Below, one piece after another: positions 19,899-27,872 of a stretch of DNA of 29,121 bases. Origin of the DNA: a virus; the IMG/VR virus record IMGVR_UViG_3300031525_000028, positions 1 to 29,121 of that record. The stretch is one strand, 5' to 3'. The first letter of the stretch is position 1; every line of letters begins with the position of its first letter. The position numbers and the translations under genes were made by a program. The notes below the pieces were generated by a model. The model did not search any database. It saw only the letters and a list, made by a program, of their open reading frames with translations, and was not told the origin of the DNA.

Positions 19899-20129
19899 GT
19901 GGATGATGAATCAATGTGCAGGCATAACAGAAGTTTACGTAACTGCTATGAATGTTATTTAGAATATACAAATCCAAAAGAAAAAACTCAATTGGATACG
20001 CTATACGAGACGATATGCGAACTAAAAATTCGCATATCAAAACTAGAAGAATACAAAAGATTGCAAGATGATCTAAATAAGAGTTATACAAATTCGATTG
20101 TACTTCTCATGGAAAGACCGCATGGCTGA
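19899..20129 (+). CDS. Hypothetical protein with Cys-rich N-terminus and coiled coil, GTG start
   Basis: A 76-residue protein starting at GTG 19899 with AAGGA about 9 bases upstream. The N-terminus has CRHNRSLRNCYECYLEY, a Cys/His cluster of possible zinc-knuckle type, followed by a coiled-coil segment (TICELKIRISKLEEYKRLQD). An internal ATG six codons in is an alternative start. It overlaps the next gene by 8 bases. Function unknown. Confidence 0.6.
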   Translation: MDDESMCRHNRSLRNCYECYLEYTNPKEKTQLDTLYETICELKIRISKLEEYKRLQDDLNKSYTNSIVLLMERPHG

Positions 20130-20280
20130 TGGACAGCATCATTTGGGAATTGCAAAAGAAGAATTAAAAAGTTTGTTCTTCGGAAAAGATTTAAAAGAAA
20201 TCGGCATGGACATGGCAAAAGTGGGAATGATAGGGCCACTAGAATATGCAGCGTATTATCCTAAAGATGAAGAAAAATAG
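20122..20280 (+). CDS. Hypothetical 52-residue protein
   Basis: MADGQHHLGIAKEELKSLFF onward to YYPKDEEK, 52 residues. The ATG at 20122 is preceded by GGAAAG and overlaps the previous gene; the TTG at 20098 would be an extended alternative. The Met/Gly-rich middle (EIGMDMAKVGMIGPLEYAAY) is of moderate hydrophobicity. No known domain. Confidence 0.5.
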   Translation: MADGQHHLGIAKEELKSLFFGKDLKEIGMDMAKVGMIGPLEYAAYYPKDEEK

Positions 20281-20316
20281 TTTATGGACAATTACCAGAG
20301 AACAAGAAGGCTGGTC

Positions 20317-20586
20317 ATGACAAAAGTAATTAAAATCATGCTATTTTTAGGCTTATTTTACAGTATAAACGCTCACTCATGGTTCATTACTGTAAATATA
20401 AAAGAGCCAAGATTTAAGCCTATGACAGATGAAGAATCAAAACAGGAACAAGAAAAAACACTGGCTGATTTGAAAAATTCTATAATTTTTAATAAAACAA
20501 TGGTGGTTTTACAAAATGAAAAAAGAAATCAAGATGCTTGGTATTATACTTATTGCAAGCATAGCAATGAAAACAAATGCAACTGA
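20317..20586 (+). CDS. Secreted hypothetical protein, first of an overlapping pair
   Basis: An 89-residue protein with a clear signal peptide: MTKVIKIMLFLGLFYSINAH with probable cleavage after Ala19. AAGG 6 bases before ATG 20317 and the signal peptide favour this start over ATG 20284. The mature part is charged and helical (TDEESKQEQEKTLADLKNSI) and ends in a Cys pair (YCKHSNENKCN). Its last 71 bases overlap the next secreted gene. The pair layout recalls embedded lysis genes, but no lipoprotein box is present. Periplasmic; function unknown. Confidence 0.6.
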   Translation: MTKVIKIMLFLGLFYSINAHSWFITVNIKEPRFKPMTDEESKQEQEKTLADLKNSIIFNKTMVVLQNEKRNQDAWYYTYCKHSNENKCN

Positions 20587-20935
20587 AAATGTAACTTGCT
20601 TTATGAATAAAATAGAAGCCGTTCATTCTACAAAAAACAAGATATCAGTTAGAAGTGATCATAGTATAAATATCACTAATAGCGGTGCTGCAAATACGTA
20701 TCGCATAGAATATAGAAACCAATTTATGAACGGCGGTTTTTGGACAGATAACAATCGTCAACAATATGATATTAAATTGCTGGAAGGAAAATCGTATACT
20801 GAAAGTTCTATATTGACTAATGATTTAATGTTTTCTAAGTCACAATCGTTTGAAACACAGGCAGTCACTACAATTACAATGAATGGAAAGATTTTGAAGC
20901 AATGTCTTAATAAGAATGTGGCGATTATTTATTGA
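20516..20935 (+). CDS. Secreted hypothetical protein, second of the pair
   Basis: A 139-residue protein with an N-terminal signal sequence (MKKEIKMLGIILIASIAMKT, cleavage probably after NA). The mature part looks beta-rich, with NSGAANTYRIEYRNQFMNGG and two cysteines (C28, C132) able to form a disulphide. The start lies within the previous gene in another frame and has only a weak GGTGG ribosome-binding site. It is neither a lipoprotein nor an obvious enzyme. Possibly a periplasmic or surface factor carried by the phage; role unknown. Confidence 0.6.
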   Translation: MKKEIKMLGIILIASIAMKTNATENVTCFMNKIEAVHSTKNKISVRSDHSINITNSGAANTYRIEYRNQFMNGGFWTDNNRQQYDIKLLEGKSYTESSILTNDLMFSKSQSFETQAVTTITMNGKILKQCLNKNVAIIY

Positions 20936-21129
20936 AAGTTTATGGCCGAAGATAATTCAGTAAGATGACTCGAGAGGTTTAATCTGAAGATGAATGACAA
21001 TAGGCCGCCAGCTTGTGCGGGCTGCGAAAGCAGATAAAAAGACTCGTCTTTCCCGCTCCATCATTGCATTTATCTCCTTCTTATACAATAATAGTCATAC
21101 CGAAATGGTCCCTATAGGAGCGCCAAGGA

Positions 21130-22506
21130 ATGGCAATTACTAGTATTGTTCGAGATTTACTTGCAAGTTATATCGTACGCGTTGTATCAAATGACACCTT
21201 GGCACAGGTTTCAGCAGCAAATTATGTAACGTCCCAAGCAGCCAACATATCAGCCTTAAATCATGGCGCATGGCAATGGCTTCCTGGCGATATGGTGCTG
21301 ATCGTAGCAGCAGATGGCGATGCTTTCTTTACATTGAGCAATAATTTTAGCACATTTGTGCTCAATCAAAATGCAGCGAATACCTTAGCGACCCTAGGCA
21401 TACACTCAGCGACCGCTTCAGTTGCAGGCGGCTCAGCAACATCAGTTATAAGTGACGCCGCTATTGCAGCGGGAAATGTTATATTAGCACGCTTCCAAAG
21501 CAGCACTAATCTTGCAAGCATTCAAAGTGTTTTAGCAGGGGCTGGGACTTTAACTGTTGTAGCGAATACCGCTCCAGGCGCATCAGTAATTGAATACATC
21601 GCATATACTCCATCTACTTTACTATCAGCCGAAGGAATTGTTGTAGGTAAAGGATCTTACGCTGGCGGATCTGCATCATTTACTATAGCTGATCCAAATA
21701 TTTTATCCGGAATGGTTGTCAATGCTAACTACCAAAGTCAAGCCAATGCTTCTATTATCCAGACCACTATTGCGAGTGCTGGATTATTGAGTTTCGTTAC
21801 CACCGCAAATCCAGGCGCGTCCATTATTGAATACTCAGCAATGTTACCATCCATTGAAATAAAAGGTCTGGAAGCTGCCCGTAGTTCATATGCAGGCGGT
21901 TCAACTACAATTGCAATTACAGATGCTAATATAACCGCTTCGAGTATTGTAAGCGCTGGCTTTGAATCTCAAGCTAATGCATCCGTTGTTCAAAAGGTCA
22001 CTCCATCATTAGGTGCTTTAACTCTTGTAGTAAATGCTGACCCAGGTGCGTCCGTAGTAGATTATATCGCTACCTCAGCAGCTTCTGGCGGCACTTATCT
22101 TTTAGCTACAAATAACCTATCAGATGTTGCAAGTGCATCTACGTCCCTCGCTAATCTTGGTGGCTTGGCACTCGCTGGCGGTCAGATGACCGGGCAGTTA
22201 TTGCTAGATCGTGGTACTGCTACAAGCACAGCGGCAGCGGCCACCATTAATCATCAAGCAGGTGTCGTAACTACTGAGGCGTTGACCACTGCGTCGGGCG
22301 CTGCTTATGCTTTCACCTTGACTAATTCACGCATCACGACAGCCTCAATAGTATTGTGTCAATTATTAGGTGGAACAAACTCTAAGCATGGACTTTCGTT
22401 TACAGCAGTCCCAAGCAACGGAAGCGCTGCAATATCAGTATTGAATAATGATATTTCTGCTGCTGCACTTAACGGAACATTGATCTTTGGGTTTGTAGTA
22501 ATCTAA
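21130..22506 (+). CDS. Repeat-containing phage appendage protein
   Basis: A 458-residue, Ala/Ser/Thr-rich, beta-type protein without signal peptide. Three repeats of about 63 residues (roughly 97-160, 175-238, 250-313) share the pattern 'YAGGSAS..I.D..I..G..V.A..QSQANAS..Q', then 'G.L..V..A.PGASVIEYIA'. They are followed by NNLSDVASASTSLANLGGLA and GGQMTGQL, motifs of tail-fibre shafts also present in the 1417-residue fibre on the other strand, and by a C-terminal beta domain. It is probably a tail-fibre or receptor-binding subunit. It is encoded in the rightward operon, away from the other fibre genes. Confidence 0.75.
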   Translation: MAITSIVRDLLASYIVRVVSNDTLAQVSAANYVTSQAANISALNHGAWQWLPGDMVLIVAADGDAFFTLSNNFSTFVLNQNAANTLATLGIHSATASVAGGSATSVISDAAIAAGNVILARFQSSTNLASIQSVLAGAGTLTVVANTAPGASVIEYIAYTPSTLLSAEGIVVGKGSYAGGSASFTIADPNILSGMVVNANYQSQANASIIQTTIASAGLLSFVTTANPGASIIEYSAMLPSIEIKGLEAARSSYAGGSTTIAITDANITASSIVSAGFESQANASVVQKVTPSLGALTLVVNADPGASVVDYIATSAASGGTYLLATNNLSDVASASTSLANLGGLALAGGQMTGQLLLDRGTATSTAAAATINHQAGVVTTEALTTASGAAYAFTLTNSRITTASIVLCQLLGGTNSKHGLSFTAVPSNGSAAISVLNNDISAAALNGTLIFGFVVI

Positions 22507-22527
22507 TTAATTATTGGAGAATTTATT

Positions 22528-22767
22528 ATGTCAAATTATGATGACGGCGAAGCCGGGCAAGTTGAAGCGGAATCTTATTGCATGAAGAAATCTTGGGAAG
22601 CTAGAAATGTCGACCAAATGACAAATGCTATGGGCTATCACAATATGTCTGACCTTGCGAACACTGCCAGACCACCGACCCCCGTAAAAGCAGCAAAAGA
22701 AAACATGCAAGTAGGACCTAAAGCAGCCGATGCCAGCAGAAACGACCGCAAAGGAAAAGCTTACTAA
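22528..22767 (+). CDS. Hypothetical 79-residue protein
   Basis: MSNYDDGEAGQVEAESYCMK onward, 79 residues, hydrophilic, with an N-terminal acidic segment, a central helix and a basic disordered tail (ADASRNDRKGKAY). GGAG 8 bases upstream supports translation. It is the last gene of the rightward operon and directly precedes a strong terminator. Its position next to an appendage gene suggests a virion or assembly role; no domain is recognised. Confidence 0.65.
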   Translation: MSNYDDGEAGQVEAESYCMKKSWEARNVDQMTNAMGYHNMSDLANTARPPTPVKAAKENMQVGPKAADASRNDRKGKAY

Positions 22768-22775
22768 AATAATAG

Positions 22776-22807
22776 ACCCCGTCATCATAAATGGCGGGGT
22801 GGTTTTT
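22776..22807 (+). terminator. Intrinsic terminator of the rightward operon
   Basis: ACCCCGTCAT (22776-22785) pairs with ATGGCGGGGT (22791-22800) over 10 bp with one G-U, loop of 5, then GG and five T (22803-22807). The opposite strand gives the same stem followed by an imperfect U-rich stretch, so it may also end the convergent gene at 22821. Confidence 0.85.
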
Positions 22808-22820
22808 AATGGCTTAAGTC

Positions 22821-23075
22821 CTATTTAGTATCTTTCTCAGAAAGTTTTTGAGTTAAAGAGGCAACGCTTTCTTCGAGGAATTTTGTTCTTTCTAAACGAT
22901 CATTCGATTGTTTTGCGAGCAAAATATTGGCTGCCTTCAATTGAAAGATTTGATTTAAATTATCATTATACATTTGCTTAGACGCTTCTAATTGAGCATT
23001 AAGCAGATCGATTGTTTCTTTGTAACCATCTAGCGTTTTTTTTAAATCATCAATTTCTTTATTATCTACTGTCAT
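22821..23075 (-). CDS. Coiled-coil hypothetical protein
   Basis: An 84-residue protein, MTVDNKEIDDLKKTLDGYKE onward, that is a continuous heptad-patterned helix (LLNAQLEASKQMYNDNLNQI, FLEESVASLTQKLSEK). AAGGA lies about 10 bases upstream of the ATG. It is the final gene of the leftward fibre block and converges on the terminator at 22776-22807. It could be an assembly chaperone for the long fibre, as small genes behind fibre genes often are, but no signature proves it. Confidence 0.65.
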   Translation of the reverse strand: MTVDNKEIDDLKKTLDGYKETIDLLNAQLEASKQMYNDNLNQIFQLKAANILLAKQSNDRLERTKFLEESVASLTQKLSEKDTK

Positions 23076-23131
23076 TTTAATTGCATTCCTTTTATGTTAA
23101 TTTACCCATTATAAATGAAAGTTGATAAAAA

Positions 23132-23218
23132 ATGAAATACGAATTTGCATTAGATTCTATAGTTATTATCACATTTATTGTGGTGATGGTGTTATTGTCC
23201 TATTTAATATCTCATTAA
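23132..23218 (+). CDS. Possible 28-residue membrane peptide
   Basis: MKYEFALDSIVIITFIVVMV followed by LLSYLISH: a single hydrophobic span with a short charged N-terminus. There is no convincing ribosome-binding site, and the stop overlaps the convergent fibre stop by 4 bases. It resembles the other micro membrane proteins of this phage in composition, which is why it is listed. Confidence 0.3.
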   Translation: MKYEFALDSIVIITFIVVMVLLSYLISH

Positions 23219-26200
23219 CGAGCCCGCCTGGCATAAATTCCACCACTACCATTTAATGTGCCTGTACCGCTTACATTCCCTACCAAATATACAGCTTGTG
23301 TAGTAGCAACAGTAAATCGTCTTTGTGGAGCCACAAGACCTATATTCACACTCGTAGCAAGTGGAGAGACATAAGTAAAAAGAGATGAATCAGGAAGGGT
23401 ATTAGTAGCAGTATTCAATCCGACAGCACCATTAGTAATAGTTGTGCCAGCCCAATCAATATTTCCCCAAACATCCCAGTCGCCAGCACTTAAAGTGATT
23501 GTCTGTAAAGTTTTTGCTACGCCTGTGCTAAAAGTGATCGGTGATCCGGACACATTAGAAGCAGACATAAATTCACCTACATATCCTGCACTTGCATTAT
23601 CATTTGTAGTCGTTCCAACAATACCATTTGTAGTGGGACTGAATGTTATACTAGTTGCAGTAGCAGCCCCTAACGTTGGAGTGACTAATGTGGGTGATGT
23701 CGCAAGAACAGGAGAGCCTGATCCAGTTGAGGCGACCCATGTAGGGACACCACCAGCTGTTGTTGTAAGGACTGCGCTGTTAACAATCGTTACTCCACTC
23801 ACTGTGGTACCAGCAGCGGCATAATAAGCTAACTGATTAATTAATCCAGAACTAACAGTACCAGTACCTGTGGAGGGTGAAGATATCCAGTTAGTCCCAT
23901 TTGATGTTAGAACATTACCTGACGTACCAGGGACAGCATATGTTTCTGTTGAGGCGACCCAGTTTGTACCGTCGGAGACAATGATCTTTCTAGCTGTAGC
24001 TGAAGCATTAGGAAACGTTGGAGTGCTTGCAATCCAATTAGTCCCATCACTTACCATGATAATTCCAGCAGCGGAACTTGCATTTGGGAACGTTGGCGTA
24101 GAGAGAACATAATTCGTACCATTGCTTAATAGTAACTTATTAGCAGTAGCACCCGCTGACGTTGGAATAGTCGAAGTCGAATAACCAATATTCGTTCCGT
24201 CTGAAATTAAGAATTTTCCTGAAGTCCCACTAGCACTTGGATAAGTAGGAGTCGACCAAGAGGCCGTCCCTGAAGTAGATGCTTGCAGCACCTGGCCAGT
24301 AGTCCCAGCGGACAATATTGAAGGTACACCCGATCCACTAGTTACCAGTACACCAGAATTTGCTGTTGCTAATGCTGACATAACATTGGCAGCGCTTGCA
24401 TATAGAAGAGTATTAATTGCGTTTGTTGTTGGATAAGTGCTAGTTGTATTAACGATATTAGTGCCGTTCGAAATTAATAATGTTCCAGCAGCGCCAGACG
24501 TTGAAGGAAAAGTAGTCGTTGAAAGCACATAGTTTGTTCCATCACTCGTTAAAACTTTACCAGCGACCGCTCCAGCAGAAGTTGGTATCGTTGAAGTGGA
24601 ATAAACATTGTTTGTCCCATTCGAGATCAAGAACAATCCAGACGCTCCCGATGCAGAAGGATACGTAGGCGTAGACCAAGCCGGCGTTCCCGCGGTTGAA
24701 GCTTGTAATACTTGTCCCGTTGTTCCAGCAGCGAGAACGGAAGGAACGCCTGTGCTACTAGTGACTAATACTCCAGAATTCGCCGTTGCGAGAGCTGACA
24801 GTACATTTGCAGCACTGGCATAAACTAATGTATTGATCGCATTTGTATTTGGATATGTGGTTGTAGTCGCGACCCAATTAGTCCCATCTGATCTTAATAT
24901 CGTACCAACAGCGCCAACACTTGCTGGGAACGCGGCAGAGGAAAGGACATAATTCGTACCATCGCTAACGAGTGCTTTACCTGCTGTGACGCCTGCACTT
25001 GTTGGTATTGTAGATGTTGAGTAAACATTATTTGTACCATCGGAAATGAGAAACTTACCTGACGCGCCGCTAGCACTTGGATAGGTCGGCGTTGACCAAG
25101 TAGCAATAGAACTGTTCCCCGATTGTAGCACCCTGCCAGCAGCTCCAGGGTTCGTTAATAACTGAGGCACACTACTTGCATCAGTAACAAGAACACCGCC
25201 AGCATTACTGGTAAGACCTGCAATTGTATTAGTAGCGCTTGAATACAATAATTGATTAGCCGTTGTTGTAACAGGATAAGTAGCAGTAGACCAAGCAACA
25301 CCGGGTGTAGCGCCAGAGGCAACTTGTAACATCATTCCATTCGTAGTACCTACGGGTATTCTAATGTTTCCAGTAGAATAACCAATTAAGTCACCTTTTG
25401 TTGTGAGAGGACTTATGTTATTAAAGGAAGTTACTGTATTGGCAACGTCACTTAAATTATTGGCTTTTAATAAGACTTGGGTTGACGAAAAAGTAAACTG
25501 ACTAAATTGTATTGGATCTGTTCCGACAGCAGTTACCGTATCGGTTTGTACGAATGATGTACCTGCATATAATGTTCCATTATTAATAATGATCAAGTCA
25601 CCAGGATTGATTTGACTAGGTTGATTATAAAATGTGGCCCTCGTTAAAATGGCGGGTAATATTGCAGATCCAGTTTGAGTTAAAGTATATATTCCATTTT
25701 GAAAAGTAGTTGTTTGAAATTGTACTAATATTTCTGCATTAGTCGCAGGTGTAGTACCATCAGTGGTAAATACAGCATTCGATCCGGCTGTTAATGTTGC
25801 TCCGATCCCACTTGATCCATTTAAATAAGTATATCCGGCTAAATTTGCAGTAGTTGAAGCATAAGCGGCAGGCTTAACACTAAGACCTGCTGCGAATGAA
25901 TCTACATATGCTTTTGTAGCGGCGTCAGTCCCATTTGTAGGTGTGCCAAGCCCTACAATCTTATTGCTGTTCATATTTATGGGGCCGCCCATCGTCCCGC
26001 CAGCAAGAGGCAAATAAAATCCTAATTGGGTATTCAGATATTCTAAATTAACAGCATCTTTAGCAAGCGTTGGGTCTGCCATGTTATCAATCTTGAAATT
26101 ACCCATATTTATAGCACCTTGCATGGTGCCGCCGAGTAATGGCAAGAAAGTTGCTGCTGTTGTATTTAAATAGTTTAACGTGACCGCATCTTGGGCATGG

Positions 26201-27468
26201 GTAGGATCTGTAATATTACTGATTTGATGGCTGCCCATATTTAAAATGCCACTCATAGTGCCGCCAGTGAGAAGCAAATAAAGTGCTAATTGAGCATTTA
26301 AATATTCGATATTAACGGCATCTTTAGCAAGGGTGGGATCTGCCATATTGCTGATTTTGAAATTACCCATATTAATGACACCTGCCATGGTGCCACCAGC
26401 GAGAGGCAAATAAGCACCAGCAGTTGTAGTAAGATAGGATAAAGTCACTGCATCTTGTGGATTTACAGGATTAGCTAGACTATTAATTCCAAACGTTCCC
26501 ATATTGATGGCGCCAGTCATAGTGCCGCCAGACAATGGAAGATAGCCTGTCACACTGCTTGTCAGATAAGCTTTAGTTACTGCATCTTGTGGATTTATGG
26601 GATTTGCCATATTAGTGATATTAAAACCACCCATGTTAATAACACCAAGCATCGTGCCACCAGCAAGCGGTAAGAATGATCCTCCGACGCTGGTCACGTA
26701 CGCTTTAGTCGCAGCGTCCTGGGGGTTAATTGGGTTTGCTAAGTTCGTAATATTAAACCCACCCATGCTAAACGCTTGGGACTGCGTGCCTAATTGTGTG
26801 ATATTGGACTGTACGGCTGTCGGTAATGTCGTACTTAATGATGGGACACTTCCTGCGCTTGTCACTAATACACTATTCGCAAGCGGTGCAATCACTGAAT
26901 AAGTCGTTGGAGAAGTAAAATAAGGAACCGCATTTGCGACACCGCTGACAGCTGCAAGAGAAGTAAGTGCCGCACTATAAGCTTGTACATTCACACCAAT
27001 TGCAAGACCTAGATTTGTTCTAGCGGTCGATGCGTTAGTAAGATCAGAAAGATTATTAGCTGATAACAAAAACGTTGCCAACGACGTTACGGCCGGAAGA
27101 CCAAAGCTACCAGTCGTATTTGCCCAAAAACTATTTGCTGCAATCGCTGTAAATGAAATAGTCCCAGTTGATGTAATGGGGCCACCAGTCAGGCCTAACC
27201 CTGTATTAACAATCGTGACCGACCCACCGCCGCCCCCAGAACCTAATTCAACCCAATCAGTAGCGTGAGCATTCCAATATTCATAATCAGAGAGATCAGT
27301 GTTATATCCCAACAGACCATTATATGGTGTCGCTGGACGCGTTGCTGTAGTCCATGTGACAGTTACAGGCGATTGTGAGTTAACACCATTGGATAGACCA
27401 ACGTTTACATTGTTAGGCGCCGAGGGAACAGTCGCAGCAAATTCAGAAAACTTAATCGTTGAAACCAT
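23215..27468 (-). CDS. Long repetitive tail fibre protein
   Basis: A 1417-residue fibre. Residues 1-90: virion-attachment region (PYNGLLGYNTDLSDYEYWNA, then a poly-Gly hinge). Residues about 240-510: six 'LPLAGGTMxGxINM...NPQDAVTKAYL' repeats of 36-45 residues. About 510-680: a unique domain (SVKPAAYASTTANLAGYTYL). About 720-1200: some fourteen 25-28-residue repeats of the 'FPxxxGxxGxxLxSDGTNWVxST' type, arranged in three larger units each beginning WSTPTYPSASG. About 1210-1417: a C-terminal beta-rich head (TLSAGDWDVWGNIDWAGTTI...), probably the receptor-binding tip. AAGGA 7 bases upstream fixes the start. Confidence 0.9.
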   Translation of the reverse strand: MVSTIKFSEFAATVPSAPNNVNVGLSNGVNSQSPVTVTWTTATRPATPYNGLLGYNTDLSDYEYWNAHATDWVELGSGGGGGSVTIVNTGLGLTGGPITSTGTISFTAIAANSFWANTTGSFGLPAVTSLATFLLSANNLSDLTNASTARTNLGLAIGVNVQAYSAALTSLAAVSGVANAVPYFTSPTTYSVIAPLANSVLVTSAGSVPSLSTTLPTAVQSNITQLGTQSQAFSMGGFNITNLANPINPQDAATKAYVTSVGGSFLPLAGGTMLGVINMGGFNITNMANPINPQDAVTKAYLTSSVTGYLPLSGGTMTGAINMGTFGINSLANPVNPQDAVTLSYLTTTAGAYLPLAGGTMAGVINMGNFKISNMADPTLAKDAVNIEYLNAQLALYLLLTGGTMSGILNMGSHQISNITDPTHAQDAVTLNYLNTTAATFLPLLGGTMQGAINMGNFKIDNMADPTLAKDAVNLEYLNTQLGFYLPLAGGTMGGPINMNSNKIVGLGTPTNGTDAATKAYVDSFAAGLSVKPAAYASTTANLAGYTYLNGSSGIGATLTAGSNAVFTTDGTTPATNAEILVQFQTTTFQNGIYTLTQTGSAILPAILTRATFYNQPSQINPGDLIIINNGTLYAGTSFVQTDTVTAVGTDPIQFSQFTFSSTQVLLKANNLSDVANTVTSFNNISPLTTKGDLIGYSTGNIRIPVGTTNGMMLQVASGATPGVAWSTATYPVTTTANQLLYSSATNTIAGLTSNAGGVLVTDASSVPQLLTNPGAAGRVLQSGNSSIATWSTPTYPSASGASGKFLISDGTNNVYSTSTIPTSAGVTAGKALVSDGTNYVLSSAAFPASVGAVGTILRSDGTNWVATTTTYPNTNAINTLVYASAANVLSALATANSGVLVTSSTGVPSVLAAGTTGQVLQASTAGTPAWSTPTYPSASGASGLFLISNGTNNVYSTSTIPTSAGAVAGKVLTSDGTNYVLSTTTFPSTSGAAGTLLISNGTNIVNTTSTYPTTNAINTLLYASAANVMSALATANSGVLVTSGSGVPSILSAGTTGQVLQASTSGTASWSTPTYPSASGTSGKFLISDGTNIGYSTSTIPTSAGATANKLLLSNGTNYVLSTPTFPNASSAAGIIMVSDGTNWIASTPTFPNASATARKIIVSDGTNWVASTETYAVPGTSGNVLTSNGTNWISSPSTGTGTVSSGLINQLAYYAAAGTTVSGVTIVNSAVLTTTAGGVPTWVASTGSGSPVLATSPTLVTPTLGAATATSITFSPTTNGIVGTTTNDNASAGYVGEFMSASNVSGSPITFSTGVAKTLQTITLSAGDWDVWGNIDWAGTTITNGAVGLNTATNTLPDSSLFTYVSPLATSVNIGLVAPQRRFTVATTQAVYLVGNVSGTGTLNGSGGIYARRAR
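23880..25310 (-). repeat. DNA encoding the SDGTN-type fibre repeats
   Basis: About fourteen units of 75-84 bp encode the Gly/Ser/Thr/Asn repeat of the fibre, nested in three longer units of about 420 bp (boundaries near 24240, 24660 and 25080). The copies differ heavily at silent positions while the protein pattern is kept, so the array is old and under selection rather than a recent slippage product. Confidence 0.75.
25970..26790 (-). repeat. DNA encoding the GGTM-type fibre repeats
   Basis: Six units of roughly 108-138 bp encode the 'GGTMxGxINMG' repeat, a shaft motif common in podovirus and myovirus fibres; a degenerate seventh copy (MGGFNITNLANPINPQDAAT) lies at the N-terminal side. Copies with 'NPQDAVT' and with 'TLAKDAVN' alternate, suggesting duplication in pairs. 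Confidence 0.75.
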
Positions 27469-27516
27469 GAGTAAATCCTTTTACTTTGGTTGGATATAAC
27501 TTATTTTAATCCATTT

Positions 27517-27855
27517 TTAGCTTGGTAACACTAATAGCTCAAATCCCATATTGGACACGATTGACCCACTAATGAAACTCAATACATCGCCGCCACGGAC
27601 ATATTTAATCTTAGGATTATGAACAATAGCCGAATTAGATGCAGTTGTAACAGTTCCAGCAGTAGGTACAACAGCAGTGGTATTAAAACCAACCCACACA
27701 TTAGCATCATACGCATATGAAAACTCACATCGATATTGAACACTTGAATCACCAGGTATTGTATAAGGTAAAGCAGTATTGGCTGCCAATGCAACTTGTC
27801 CTGATAAATCTGAAAATGGCAATGTTTCTAAAAAGTTTGTATTAAATCTTGTCAT
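27517..27855 (-). CDS. Virion-associated hypothetical protein
   Basis: A 112-residue beta-rich protein, MTRFNTNFLETLPFSDLSGQ onward. AAGGA about 8 bases before ATG 27855 selects this start over a longer frame that overlaps the upstream gene. 'NTALPYTIPGDSSVQYRCEF' and 'YVRGGDVLSFISGSIVSNMG' suggest a small jelly-roll or decoration-type fold. It lies between two virion-surface genes in one leftward transcript. Probably a structural or fibre-accessory protein; exact role unknown. Confidence 0.65.
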   Translation of the reverse strand: MTRFNTNFLETLPFSDLSGQVALAANTALPYTIPGDSSVQYRCEFSYAYDANVWVGFNTTAVVPTAGTVTTASNSAIVHNPKIKYVRGGDVLSFISGSIVSNMGFELLVLPS

Positions 27856-27872
27856 AGAAATGTCCTTTTTAA

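Noticed and set aside
20317-20935. Calling the secreted pair Rz/Rz1 spanins
   Set aside because: Neither protein has a lipobox or an inner-membrane coiled-coil spanin layout, and they are far from the lysis genes.
20990-21146. Possible mini-genes in the gap before the appendage gene (a 15-codon frame with CAGC and a 50-codon frame at 20994)
   Set aside because: Weak or absent ribosome-binding sites, no clear protein pattern and overlap with the next start; I also checked this gap for a tRNA and saw no T-arm or cloverleaf.
23880-25310. Regularly spaced repeats that could suggest a CRISPR array
   Set aside because: Repeat units are diverged, in frame and translated as Gly/Ser/Thr fibre repeats; there is no constant repeat with unique spacers.
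23444-26902. Several + strand and alternate-frame open frames of 70-126 codons inside the long fibre gene
   Set aside because: They follow the repeat period of the fibre gene and lack ribosome-binding sites; shadows.
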